A stretch of DNA of 64,000 nt from Paenibacillus sp. FSL K6-3182 (GTDB lineage Bacteria > Bacillota > Bacilli > Paenibacillales > Paenibacillaceae). Made by a program: the position numbers and the translations under genes. The notes under the pieces were generated by a model, which saw only the letters and a program-made list of their open reading frames with translations, was not told the origin of the DNA and searched no databases. Positions 1 through 10,689 of this stretch are shown here, in pieces. Within the stretch, counting starts at the first letter, position 1. Every line of letters starts with the position of its first letter. The stretch lies in assembly GCF_037976325.1 (NCBI RefSeq), contig NZ_CP150265.1:6947501-7011500 (forward strand), written 5' to 3'.

Positions 1-2
1 TA

Positions 3-2036
<2,034 letters not shown>

Positions 2037-2063
2037 CTAATCGTCAAAAATGGCTGATCAACC

Positions 2064-4463
2064 TTATACTTTTGTTATCGGGGCAAAGCCGGCAAGCAAT
2101 CGCTTGATGCCAACCGGAGCTGGGAATGCGATGTTAAGCTCCATATCCTTGCCCGTCCCTTTGACGGAGACGATAACGCCAATTCCCCATTTGCCATGCG
2201 ACACGCGATCGCCTGACGCAAATGTTCCAGGCGAGGCATCGCCCGCCGCGCTGCTGCCCTGAGCCGCCCGAGCGGCTTCCTGCAGCGGCGTGCTGACACG
2301 CACGCCGCCTCCTCTGCCGCCCATCGCGGCCGGGCCCGTTCCCCCCATACCTGGGGAACGGCTGCCTGCACCGGGCGCACCGCCAGCTGGCGCGCGACCG
2401 GCAAACCCGCGGCTCGAGCCTTGCGCAGCCGCACCAGTACCGCCCGTGACGCTAACGCCGCTGCGAGTGCCCACGCTTCCACGTGAATAACCGCCGCTGC
2501 CGCTAGAAGCGCCTTCTCTTACGCTCTCTGGTATTTCCTGCAGGAAACGCGAAGGCATGTTGCTGCTCGTACGGCCAAACAAAGTCCGCATCCGCGCACA
2601 TGTCAGATAAAGCCGTTTCTCCGCGCGGGTAATCCCTACATATGCAAGGCGCCGCTCCTCTTCAAGCTCTTCATTATCAGCAAGAGCACGGCTATGCGGA
2701 AAAACGCTCTCCTCCATGCCGATAATGAAAACGACAGGGAACTCAAGTCCCTTAGCACTATGCATTGTCATCAGTGTAATCGCATCTTTGTTCTTCTCTG
2801 CTTCTTCTTCATCCTTGTTCAAGGAATCGATGTCGGCTATGAGTGCCAAATCAGTTAGGAACGCCACGAGCGTCCGATCCTCATTGCGCTTCTCAAAATC
2901 CATCGTCACCGACAGAAACTCATCGATATTCTCAAGACGCGCCTTCGACTCCAGCGTGTTCTCTTGGTGCAGCTCCATCCGGTACTGCGACAGCTCCAGC
3001 ACCTTCTCTGTAAGCTCAGTTACCGATAGATATTCAACCATCCGTGTAAGATTGTCTATAATCTCATAAAACTCGCGCAATAGCGTCCGTGTCCGAGCAT
3101 TTACCTCAACCTCGCCGAGGTTGTTCAATACACGATAAATGGAAGTGCCTCTTCTCGCAGCTTCATCCGCAAGCTTTCCAACCGTTGTATCCCCGATCCC
3201 CCGCTTCGGCACATTAATGATACGCACCAAGCTTATATCGTCATCCGGGTTGGAAACGAGCTTCAAATATCCGAGCAAATCCTTAATCTCTTTGCGATCA
3301 TAGAACTTAATGCCGCCAACGATTTGATAAGGAATATCCGATTTAATCAAAATTTCCTCTATAACCCGCGACTGAGCATTGGTACGGTATAATATCGCAT
3401 GATTGGCAAATTTATAGCCGTTATTCACATTTTTGCGAATTTCCCCAGTTACAAAATATCCTTCATCATGTTCAGTATCTGCTTGATAGAGTGCAATGAG
3501 ATCGCCCGCGCCTTGATCCGTCCACAGCTTCTTCGGCTTGCGCCCTGTATTTAGCTTAATAACCGCGTTTGCTGCATCGAGAATATTTGCTGTTGAACGA
3601 TAGTTTTGCTCCAGCATGATCGTCCGCGCCTCTGGATAATCGCCCTCAAAATTCAAGATGTTCGTAATGTCAGCTCCACGCCAGCGGTAGATGGACTGAT
3701 CGCTGTCACCTACTACGCATATATTATGATGTTTATCCGCAAGCATGCGGGTCAGCATATATTGTGCTCTGTTCGTATCCTGATACTCATCCACATGAAT
3801 GTATCTGAACTTGTTCTGATAAAATTCAAGCACCTCTGGAACATCTTTAAACAGCTGAATCGTCATCATAATAAGATCATCAAAATCAAGTGAGTTATTG
3901 CTTCTCAGCTTTTTCTGGTATTTCGTAAACACTTGGGCAACGATGCCCTCAAAATAGTCGCCGACCTTTTGCTCGAATTGCTCCGGCGTAATCAGCTCAT
4001 TTTTCGCTCCGCTTATTGCAGCTTGAACCGCCTTCGGCTCAACCTTCTTCGTATCGATGTTCATGTCCTTCATACAGCCGCGGATAACCGACAACTGGTC
4101 CGAAGAGTCCAAAATAGAGAAGCTGGATGTAAAACCGATCCGATCGATATCTCTTCTGAGGATACGCACGCACATCGAGTGGAAGGTAGATACCCAAATG
4201 TCCCGCCCTGATGGTCCAACAAGCGCACTGACCCGGTCCTGCATCTCCCGTGATGCTTTATTCGTAAAGGTGATGGCCAAAATACTCCATGGCGCCACAC
4301 GCTTCTTTTCTATTAAGTAAGCAATTCGATGTGTCAGAACGCGAGTCTTGCCGCTGCCCGCTCCCGCCATAATCAAAAGCGGCCCGTCAGTCGCTTGAAC
4401 AGCATCACGCTGCGGCGGGTTCAGCTTCTGTACCGCCTGCTCGATACTCATATAATTCAACAT
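2064..4463 (-). CDS. pcrA: ATP-dependent DNA helicase PcrA (UvrD/Rep family)
   Basis: This is a superfamily 1A 3'-5' helicase for repair, plasmid replication and removal of RecA or RNA polymerase from DNA. Visible motifs in order are the Q motif, Walker A GAGSGKT (34-40), VDEYQDT (motif II), [14 protein letters not shown] (III), EQNYRST (IV), [10 protein letters not shown] (V) and [11 protein letters not shown] (VI). After about residue 650 comes an unusually long Gly/Ser/Ala-rich linker of nearly 100 residues. A tudor-like C-terminal segment follows from about 748, the part known in PcrA to bind RNA polymerase. The ATG at 4463 has AAAGGAG seven bases upstream, which favours it over the ATG four codons later. 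The linker DNA (about 2220-2510) is clearly more GC-rich than its surroundings. Confidence 0.97.
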   Translation of the reverse strand: MLNYMSIEQAVQKLNPPQRDAVQATDGPLLIMAGAGSGKTRVLTHRIAYLIEKKRVAPWSILAITFTNKASREMQDRVSALVGPSGRDIWVSTFHSMCVRILRRDIDRIGFTSSFSILDSSDQLSVIRGCMKDMNIDTKKVEPKAVQAAISGAKNELITPEQFEQKVGDYFEGIVAQVFTKYQKKLRSNNSLDFDDLIMMTIQLFKDVPEVLEFYQNKFRYIHVDEYQDTNRAQYMLTRMLADKHHNICVVGDSDQSIYRWRGADITNILNFEGDYPEARTIMLEQNYRSTANILDAANAVIKLNTGRKPKKLWTDQGAGDLIALYQADTEHDEGYFVTGEIRKNVNNGYKFANHAILYRTNAQSRVIEEILIKSDIPYQIVGGIKFYDRKEIKDLLGYLKLVSNPDDDISLVRIINVPKRGIGDTTVGKLADEAARRGTSIYRVLNNLGEVEVNARTRTLLREFYEIIDNLTRMVEYLSVTELTEKVLELSQYRMELHQENTLESKARLENIDEFLSVTMDFEKRNEDRTLVAFLTDLALIADIDSLNKDEEEAEKNKDAITLMTMHSAKGLEFPVVFIIGMEESVFPHSRALADNEELEEERRLAYVGITRAEKRLYLTCARMRTLFGRTSSNMPSRFLQEIPESVREGASSGSGGYSRGSVGTRSGVSVTGGTGAAAQGSSRGFAGRAPAGGAPGAGSRSPGMGGTGPAAMGGRGGGVRVSTPLQEAARAAQGSSAAGDASPGTFASGDRVSHGKWGIGVIVSVKGTGKDMELNIAFPAPVGIKRLLAGFAPITKV

Positions 4464-4589
4464 GCTCAGACTCCTTTGTTCGCATATGTTCGCCTCTCAC
4501 CAGTGTAGACAACGGCTACCGCTGTGTCAATTTGAGAATATAGGAATTAGCTTGAATTATGACAGAAAGTATGTCAACGCTATAAACAA

Positions 4590-4659
4590 ATAAAAGCATC
4601 TGCCGTTCTGTCCCATTGTCAATTAAGTGCAACAGGATCAGATACAGCGAATGCTTTTT
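4590..4659 (-). terminator. Imperfect hairpin terminator downstream of pcrB
   Basis: Read on the minus strand, AAAAGCAT near 4659 pairs with ATGCTTTT near 4590. Several more paired and G-U-paired positions lie inside, and an ATTT tail follows. It sits between pcrB and pcrA, so it may attenuate rather than end transcription. Confidence 0.45.
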
Positions 4660-4697
4660 TTCATTGAGACCATGACTATAGGCAAAACAGGAACAAA

Positions 4698-5393
4698 TCA
4701 AACATTCTTAACAGCTGACACTGTCGATAACGCAGCTTCAAGATCGCTGTAAATAATGTTTCCTACAACGACGGTATGAGCAGCTTCAGCCGCTTGACGA
4801 GCTTTGTCTGCATTGTCAATTCCGCCGCCATAAAATACCCGTGCTTGCGTGGCTGTCATTCTTGCCCGCTTCACCAGCTGCATATCGCCGAATCGTCCGC
4901 TATATTCCAAATAAACAACCGGCAGGCGCATCAGCCGATCAGCCATTCGCACATGTGCGGTGAGCTCTGCTTCTGTCAGCTCCGTTTGCGCACCCGTAAC
5001 TTTTGCAGCAGTAGCCTCTTCATTCAAAATTATATAGCCTTGCGCCGCCGTTTCCTCCCAAGGAACGAAGGAGCCATACTCTATTAGCCCTTCGGTTTGC
5101 CGTCCGGTAATCCACTCTGCTCTGCTCGTATTAAGGACAAGCGGTACAAAATAGCCGTCGAAGCCGGGAACCGCTCCCTCTAAAGTAGAAACCTCTAATG
5201 CACAGTCCACCGCATACCTGCGAATTCGTGCCATAAGATCCACTGTATTCTCAAAAGTAACGCCGCTGGAGCCTCCGACAATAATTGCGTCTGTACCCGA
5301 GGTACAAATCGCGTCAAGCTGCTCATCGGAAATTTCTCGATCAGGGTCGAGCTTAAACACATGCCTCCAGCTTGAAAACCAAACCTCATTCAT
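4698..5393 (-). CDS. pcrB: Heptaprenylglyceryl phosphate synthase PcrB
   Basis: PcrB is a TIM-barrel prenyltransferase of the GGGP-synthase family. In Bacillota it joins glycerol-1-phosphate to heptaprenyl diphosphate, giving an archaeal-type ether lipid. The 231-residue length is normal for the family. Phosphate and substrate loops are recognisable: HVFKLDPDR near the N-terminus, VGGSSGVT (about 39-46), YLEYSGRFGD (about 160-170) and FYGGGI (about 188-193). The ATG at 5393 is about 50 bp below a good sigma-A promoter (TTGACA, 17 bp, TAGCAT). It is the first gene of pcrB-pcrA-ligA, an order shared with Bacillus. The ribosome site (GAGG, 13 bases upstream) is weak. Confidence 0.93.
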   Translation of the reverse strand: MNEVWFSSWRHVFKLDPDREISDEQLDAICTSGTDAIIVGGSSGVTFENTVDLMARIRRYAVDCALEVSTLEGAVPGFDGYFVPLVLNTSRAEWITGRQTEGLIEYGSFVPWEETAAQGYIILNEEATAAKVTGAQTELTEAELTAHVRMADRLMRLPVVYLEYSGRFGDMQLVKRARMTATQARVFYGGGIDNADKARQAAEAAHTVVVGNIIYSDLEAALSTVSAVKNV

Positions 5394-5449
5394 GAATGAT
5401 CACGCCTCGCTTTGTCATAAATCAATTGTCGCATAATTACTTTCCTTCT

Positions 5450-5478
5450 ATGCTATGTCAGCGAGAAATCCGTGTCAA
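5450..5478 (-). promoter_or_regulatory. Promoter of pcrB-pcrA-ligA
   Basis: The minus strand shows TTGACA (5473-5478), a 17-bp spacer and TAGCAT (5450-5455). Transcription should begin near 5443, about 50 nt before the pcrB ATG. The -35 box lies directly against the stop codon of the preceding gene, and no terminator is visible between them. Confidence 0.62.
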
Positions 5479-5482
5479 ACAG

Positions 5483-6955
5483 TTACTTTCCTTCAAGCTC
5501 CTCTTTCATATGCTTCATCAGGTTCTTGTCGCTAGCATTGGGGACTCTTACCCGCTCTAAATAAGTCAAGGCTTCCGCAGGATCGCCGTCTGCCTTCGTA
5601 ATGCCGTAATAAATCAGTCTAGCTAGCGGACGCAATGCGTCATCGTTATCCCCTTCTAACTTGTAAGACGCGATGGCTTCCTCATATTCCCCTTTAATGA
5701 CCAGCCTGTCTCCAGCAAGCATCCCTTCCTCTGGCATCGTGAAAAACGGGGGTTTCTGGATTAGAGCCGTGTAATAGCCGCTAGAGCTCGATATTTTGCG
5801 CCCGCCCGCATCATAAGCATCAACTGACCATATGAAATCTCCCCCGGGATAAACCGCGCCAAGCACTCCGATATTAGACAAAGCAACATTTCCTCCCGAG
5901 TCCATGCTTTTGCCAAATCCCAGCGTATTTCCTCTCAATTCCTTCAAGCTGTACTCCGCTGTTGTTCCTTTAAAGCGCTCATCTGAAAGCTGTACCGTAT
6001 TAGCGCCAACAGTATTCCCATCTTTAATGCGGAAAATGGACGTTATCGAAAGCGTATAGTAATCCGCACCCGGATAGGCATTCCATTCGAATTGCAATTT
6101 ATCCCCGGTTAGCTGTTCTTTATTAACTGGTGATATAACACTTACTTGCGGTACAAATTGAAAATCGTATGTTTCTGTTTTGCCTTCTAGAGCGCTCACA
6201 TACTCTCGGTCAGACTGCGTTAAGTAATATCCATTTACCTCAGCAGGGGTGACACCGACTCCAACCTCATACTCATTAGCATCGACGTCATAAAAACGAT
6301 AAACACCATGCTCATCTGTAATGGCTACCGGGTAATGAAGATAAGGCGGCGTGCTCCATCCGCTTGCATCCTTGCGGTGCAATATAACAAACACATTCGC
6401 AGCCGGTTTTTCACCAACCTTAACTTTCCCTGTTATAGTAGCCTGCTTATCAGGTATCTCCGTTCTTGTACTTAAAATCGCTAGATAGGTTCGCAGCTCC
6501 TCATCCGCATGGAATGTACCGGTATTCACATTTGCGTCAAGCTCTGCAAAAAGCCGTTCTGCTTTATCCCACTCCTTGTTCCACATATAAAGCTTGCCCA
6601 AATTAAATTTAACCCCATAAATATATGACGACGTTGAATATTGCTCCACCAAATGTTCGAGTCGGTTTATCTCGCGCATACGTTCCTCTGCCGTTCGTTC
6701 TCCTCCGCTGGAGGAGCTGCTGCTCGGGAAAATAAATATACGATCGTCGCCGCTCGAATCCGTAACCAGCTCAGACGCCTCAGACGCTAATAAAAGTGCA
6801 GATTCCGCGCTCTCGGTTCTAGGAAACCACTTCCACAAAACTTCGTATTTCTCCGTATGAAAAAGGAAAAAGGGAATTAGAAAATAGCAACTTCCCGCTA
6901 CAATCATAAGAAAAGCGAGCAGCATAGCCATCGTTTTCACTTTCATTCGTATCAT
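5483..6955 (-). CDS. Membrane-anchored protein with TPR-like and carboxypeptidase-regulatory-like domains, unknown function
   Basis: I do not recognise a named family for the full protein. It has 490 residues from the ATG at 6955. An N-terminal membrane anchor covers about 8-33. A helical TPR-like stretch (LGKLYMWNKEWDKAERLF) follows at about 115-135. A beta domain resembling carboxypeptidase regulatory domains (TITGKVKVGEKPAANVFVIL) lies at about 175-265, then an Ig-like region (SPVNKEQLTGDKLQFEWN), and a second TPR-like tail contains GEYEEAIASYKLEG. Most of the protein is probably outside the membrane. The ATG overlaps the upstream stop as ATGA, so translation is coupled to the small membrane gene before it. 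An upstream GTG at 6970 lacks a properly spaced ribosome site. It is the third gene of the ECF sigma operon and may be a sensor or effector of that system (inference). Confidence 0.72.
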   Translation of the reverse strand: MIRMKVKTMAMLLAFLMIVAGSCYFLIPFFLFHTEKYEVLWKWFPRTESAESALLLASEASELVTDSSGDDRIFIFPSSSSSSGGERTAEERMREINRLEHLVEQYSTSSYIYGVKFNLGKLYMWNKEWDKAERLFAELDANVNTGTFHADEELRTYLAILSTRTEIPDKQATITGKVKVGEKPAANVFVILHRKDASGWSTPPYLHYPVAITDEHGVYRFYDVDANEYEVGVGVTPAEVNGYYLTQSDREYVSALEGKTETYDFQFVPQVSVISPVNKEQLTGDKLQFEWNAYPGADYYTLSITSIFRIKDGNTVGANTVQLSDERFKGTTAEYSLKELRGNTLGFGKSMDSGGNVALSNIGVLGAVYPGGDFIWSVDAYDAGGRKISSSSGYYTALIQKPPFFTMPEEGMLAGDRLVIKGEYEEAIASYKLEGDNDDALRPLARLIYYGITKADGDPAEALTYLERVRVPNASDKNLMKHMKEELEGK

Positions 6956-7293
6956 TTTTCCTTCGGCCACCCTTCAAGCAGCTCTGATTCATAATAAACG
7001 CCGCCTGCAATCATAATTAACCGATCGCTGCTTTCAGGCTGGGGCTTGGCATCCATCGTTTGCGGAGAATATACAGATGACGTTAAACGCTGCCAGCCGA
7101 TTACGGGTACAGCGATACACATGCATAGGACTAAAACGACAGCAATCCCAGGTATACGCAGCTCCCGATTCCAAAATGAAGGAGGGCATGCTCGGTCTAA
7201 AACAGTCTTTTGAAGCTGTTCAGTGAACTGAACGCCCGCCAGCTCTATATCCAAATTTTCACGAATGCTTTTTGTATCATGCTCTTGTTTCAT
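6952..7293 (-). CDS. Probable anti-sigma factor, single-pass membrane protein
   Basis: The 113-residue protein has a charged cytoplasmic N-terminus (1-47), one membrane segment (about 50-68) and a short outer tail. No zinc-binding HxxxCxxC motif is present, so it is not a ZAS-type anti-sigma factor. The assignment rests on position and topology: it directly follows an ECF sigma gene, overlaps it by 17 bp, and overlaps the next gene through ATGA. Its ATG has GGAAGGAG eight bases upstream. Translational coupling of sigma, inhibitor and extracellular-domain protein is typical of cell-envelope stress modules. It could instead be a co-regulated membrane protein without sigma-binding ability. Confidence 0.6.
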   Translation of the reverse strand: MKQEHDTKSIRENLDIELAGVQFTEQLQKTVLDRACPPSFWNRELRIPGIAVVLVLCMCIAVPVIGWQRLTSSVYSPQTMDAKPQPESSDRLIMIAGGVYYESELLEGWPKEK

Positions 7294-7852
7294 CCTGCCA
7301 GTCTCCTTCCTCTAATTGCTGCCTGAGCTGTCGCCGTCCTCGCAGCAGCTTACTCTTAATGGTACTTTCCGGCTCACCGAGCACCTGCGCGATTTCTTTA
7401 ATGGTCAGCTCTTGATAATAATAAAGAACGATGACCTCACGATATTTGAATGGCATAACTTCAATGGATTCACGAAGCGATGAGGCCAGCAGCCATTGTT
7501 CAACTCCCGTATCACTCGGCGCTTTAAACATCATGTTATGTACGCTCATTTCTTCTCCTGTTTCCGCTCGAAACAGCAGCCTTTTCCATGAAGCGAGCCG
7601 CATCTTGCTGCGGCAGCGATTAATTGTCATTTGCAGCAGCCAGCCGCGCAGGCTTCCATCGCCGCGGTATTGTTTTATTTTTTGAAAAGCAGTTATAAAT
7701 ACCTCCTGGCTCACATCCTCTGCCAAGTGATGATCCTTCAGCAGCAAGGCGGCTGTCCGCAAAATATCGTTGCCGTACTGCTCCATCAGCCACTTCAGGG
7801 CGGAGCCGTCACCGCCTTTCAGTCGTTCAATCGCTTGTTGCTCCGCACTCAT
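7277..7852 (-). CDS. ECF-family RNA polymerase sigma factor
   Basis: This is a 191-residue sigma-70 family extracytoplasmic-function factor. Region 2 is seen at about 15-80 (LAEDVSQEVFITAFQKI, then RGWLLQMTINRCRS). Region 4 with its helix-turn-helix lies at about 115-180 (VLYYYQELTIKEIAQVLGEP, STIKSKLLRGRRQL). The start chosen is ATG at 7852, with AGGTGA upstream. A longer frame opens with TTG at 7909, but that codon lies inside the -35 element of the likely promoter, so it would not be on the mRNA. The upstream TGCAACC / CGCATC pair resembles ECF promoters, which points to autoregulation. The stress it answers to cannot be read from the sequence. Confidence 0.9.
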   Translation of the reverse strand: MSAEQQAIERLKGGDGSALKWLMEQYGNDILRTAALLLKDHHLAEDVSQEVFITAFQKIKQYRGDGSLRGWLLQMTINRCRSKMRLASWKRLLFRAETGEEMSVHNMMFKAPSDTGVEQWLLASSLRESIEVMPFKYREVIVLYYYQELTIKEIAQVLGEPESTIKSKLLRGRRQLRQQLEEGDWQDETRA

Positions 7853-7880
7853 CCATTCACCTGCTCTCTCTATAAGTAAA

Positions 7881-7908
7881 GATGCGGTTTGAAACGCAAA
7901 AGGTTGCA
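7881..7908 (-). promoter_or_regulatory. Candidate ECF-type autoregulatory promoter
   Basis: The minus strand has TGCAACC (7902-7908) and CGCATC (7881-7886). The AAC core at -35 and CG-rich -10 are typical of ECF sigma promoters. Transcription would begin near 7873, about 20 nt before the sigma gene ATG. Confidence 0.55.
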
Positions 7909-7933
7909 AATCCGTCTTTTTAAAATTTCACAG

Positions 7934-7973
7934 CAAAAAAATACCGCCCTCCCATTCGCAGAGAAGACGGTAT
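7934..7973 (-). terminator. Intrinsic terminator of the U32-family gene
   Basis: A 13-bp stem with G-U pairs (7961-7973 against 7941-7953) has a 7-nt loop. A run of T follows on the minus strand (A-run 7935-7940). It lies 20 bp past the stop of the upstream U32 gene. Confidence 0.85.
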
Positions 7974-7993
7974 CGCTTGTAATTTCGTTAGAT

Positions 7994-10525
7994 TTATTTG
8001 ACCAGTTGACCACGCGTAACGCCAAGCTGGTTAATGGCTTTCAGGCTGCGCCATACTTGCGTGCCGCTAATGCGGCCATCAAGCGCATCACGGTAAAGAG
8101 ACAACACTTCAAGCACTTTCTCCGGCGTTTCTTCTAGAAACTCGACACGGAAATTGGATACGCCCATTCCTACAAAATTGCGAATGTACTCAGCACCCGA
8201 TTGCTCGATTGCATTGTACACGGTGTTGCGGCAGCCTTCGTCTACGCGAACAGGATGCGCCATGCCAATACGATCCTGCAGGGAAGCACGCTTCTCCTCA
8301 CAAGGACGTCCGCAGTTTGTGAAGTCAGTTCCTTCACTCATAAAGGTGCAATATACGCAATGCTCCGTGTGGAACATCGGCAAATGCTGATGGATAACCA
8401 TTTCCAGCATCGAAGTATCTGAGCTTTCCAGCAAATCAACCATCTGCTGAATGTTCAAATCATACGACGGTGTTATCAGATCAAGACCAACCTCGGTAAA
8501 CAGCTTCACTGCCTTATGATTGGCTACGTTCAGTGAGAAATCGCCAATCAGCTTCGGAAATGGCTTGTCCGGATTAGCTGCACGAGCGCGCAAGTAGTAA
8601 TAAAGCGCTCCAGTGTTCCGAACAAGTACGGCATCGGGCTGCAGCTTCAATATATTCGCATGGTAGCCATTTTCACCAGGCATGTGAATGCGCGGCGTAG
8701 CCAGAGCAATCGGTTTGCCTGCTTCACGGGCAGCGGCTACCGCTGCTGGAAATTGTTTAATAAATTCAAAATCGGCGTATACATAAGCGACGTCGGTTTT
8801 GACTGCTGCCTGCACCTGCTCCAAGGTGCGGCATAGTGCGATCAAGTTTGCATCTTTTCCGCTCTGAGGAGCCAAAATATCTTTTTTCGCCACATCAGCC
8901 AAAACAGCATCCTCGCTTGCGTAAATTGCATTCTTCACATAGACAGGCGGCTTCGGACGCTCGCCTGCAAGCAGCTCTACCGCTTCACGGCGCAGTCTGT
9001 TCAGCTCACGAATCGGTACGATCAAATCACCTTGCAGCTCTACCTCCAGCTTCTCAAGCTGATAAACCGTGCCGCCCAGACGGCCCAGTTGATCCTCAAG
9101 CAGCGCTGCATCCATCGGACGCTTCTGTGCCTGCTCCAAATCGATCTCTGACGCGACTTCAACCGTCGTCCCCTTCTGTACATCTGTCCACCAGGTACGC
9201 ATCGGCTGACCAAGCGCGCCCGTCACTCGAACATGAAGCGGGAATACGCGATATGGCTTTTCTGTTTCAAAAGAAGCTCTGAGGCGTCTGTCCAGCGCCG
9301 GATCATTCGTTTTCCACACACGGTCGCCTACATGAACCTTGCGCAAATCAACATCATTGCGTCCAGCTACCAGCTCGATCAATATGCCTTCCTGCGCTTC
9401 GCCCTCGATTTTCACGCCTTGACGGCGAATATCGTAAACGCGGCCGCCCTCTTCCTTTTTCGTCGGGTCGCCTGCGTCAAACACAATGCCATCTCCGCGC
9501 TTAAGCGGCGCTTCGATCTTCAGCGTAACCGCATCGCGCATAATGCGCTCTACTCGGCCGAGGTAGACACCGCGGCTTTTCGGGAACGTACCCTCAACAA
9601 GCATCTTGTTGTTTGTTCCCGACAGGAAACCATGCGTGAAGCCGCGCGAGAAGCTTTGCTGCAGCTCACGCACATCCTCCACAGACGGCTTCGACAAGTC
9701 GCCGTCAAAATATTTATCGATCGCGCGTCGATATTTGCTCACGACATTCGCAACATACTCTGGGCTCTTAAGCCGCCCTTCGATTTTAAATGACGTTACG
9801 CCCGCTTGGATGAGCTCCGGCACAATATCAATCGCCGCCAAATCCTTCGGCGACAGCAAATACGCAATGTCTCCCATCGGCTGTACCTCGCCATCGACCA
9901 TCAAATCATACGGCAGCCGGCAAGCCTGCGCGCATTCACCGCGATTGGCCGAGCGTCCTCCCCACATCTCGGACGTGAGACACTGACCCGAATACGATAC
10001 ACATAGCGCACCATGCACGAATACCTCCATTGGCAGCTTCGCTTGCTCGCCAATGGTACGAATTTGCTTCAAATTATTTTCGCGGCCTAGCACGACCCGC
10101 TCAAGACCAAACGGCTTCGTAAACTCGACAGCCTCTGGCGATGTGATCGTCATCTGAGTAGAGCCGTGAATTGGAAAGTCTGGCGACAGCTCGCGAATCA
10201 GCTTCACTAGTCCCAAATCCTGTACGATTACCGCGTCCACGCCTGCATCGATACACATTTCGATTAACTTCTGCGCGTCTCTCAGCTCATCCTCAAATAC
10301 GAGAATATTAAATGTGAGGAAACCTTTTACCCCGTACGTATGCAAAAATGCCATAATTTCCGGCAGTTCCTCACTGCGGAAATTGTTTGCGCGTGCGCGG
10401 GCATTAAATTTCTCCACGCCAAAAAATATCGCATCCGCGCCATTTGCTACGGCCGCTCTCATGCAATCCCAATCGCCAGCCGGAGCCAGCAGCTCTATGT
10501 CCGATCTCATTATTGTATCTGTCAT
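7994..10525 (-). CDS. U32-family peptidase/rRNA hydroxylase-like protein with DUF3656 region
   Basis: The protein has 843 residues from the ATG at 10525, the long form of family U32. The N-terminal TIM-barrel half (about 10-300) carries the U32 signature EVFVHGALC...SGQC followed by a cysteine cluster (GECAQAC). The middle part is DUF3656-like. The C-terminal part has a second cysteine cluster (HCVYC, then CGRPCEEKR). Members of the family include E. coli RlhA, which hydroxylates C2501 of 23S rRNA, and the cysteines fit an iron-sulfur cluster. The label peptidase is historical, and an rRNA-modifying role is likelier but inferred. A TTG at 10537 is too close to the GAGAGGG ribosome site, so ATG at 10525 is preferred. 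The gene stands alone with its own terminator. Confidence 0.85.
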   Translation of the reverse strand: MTDTIMRSDIELLAPAGDWDCMRAAVANGADAIFFGVEKFNARARANNFRSEELPEIMAFLHTYGVKGFLTFNILVFEDELRDAQKLIEMCIDAGVDAVIVQDLGLVKLIRELSPDFPIHGSTQMTITSPEAVEFTKPFGLERVVLGRENNLKQIRTIGEQAKLPMEVFVHGALCVSYSGQCLTSEMWGGRSANRGECAQACRLPYDLMVDGEVQPMGDIAYLLSPKDLAAIDIVPELIQAGVTSFKIEGRLKSPEYVANVVSKYRRAIDKYFDGDLSKPSVEDVRELQQSFSRGFTHGFLSGTNNKMLVEGTFPKSRGVYLGRVERIMRDAVTLKIEAPLKRGDGIVFDAGDPTKKEEGGRVYDIRRQGVKIEGEAQEGILIELVAGRNDVDLRKVHVGDRVWKTNDPALDRRLRASFETEKPYRVFPLHVRVTGALGQPMRTWWTDVQKGTTVEVASEIDLEQAQKRPMDAALLEDQLGRLGGTVYQLEKLEVELQGDLIVPIRELNRLRREAVELLAGERPKPPVYVKNAIYASEDAVLADVAKKDILAPQSGKDANLIALCRTLEQVQAAVKTDVAYVYADFEFIKQFPAAVAAAREAGKPIALATPRIHMPGENGYHANILKLQPDAVLVRNTGALYYYLRARAANPDKPFPKLIGDFSLNVANHKAVKLFTEVGLDLITPSYDLNIQQMVDLLESSDTSMLEMVIHQHLPMFHTEHCVYCTFMSEGTDFTNCGRPCEEKRASLQDRIGMAHPVRVDEGCRNTVYNAIEQSGAEYIRNFVGMGVSNFRVEFLEETPEKVLEVLSLYRDALDGRISGTQVWRSLKAINQLGVTRGQLVK

Positions 10526-10649
10526 TTTAACTATCAATCCCTCTCATTCTTGAAACCTGCTTCCACTATCTTAACAAACCACGGACATCTATACCACTAC
10601 ACAATACTGGCATCGCGCAAGCTTTCACGGTTGACGCCTCATTTAAATG

Positions 10650-10686
10650 AAAAAAAGACCGATTCCCCAATAAGGGAACCGGCCTT
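10650..10686 (-). terminator. Intrinsic terminator after the stalk-domain gene
   Basis: The stem of about 13 bp with G-U pairs (10674-10686 against 10655-10667) is followed on the minus strand by seven T. It starts four bases after the stop codon. Confidence 0.85.
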
Positions 10687-10689
10687 CTA

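Noticed and set aside
4516..4701. 61-codon open frame between pcrB and pcrA
   Set aside because: It lies across the hairpin downstream of pcrB and has no ribosome site.
7277..7909. Sigma factor starting at TTG 7909
   Set aside because: This codon is within the predicted -35 element; ATG 7852 has a ribosome site and gives a normal-length ECF factor.
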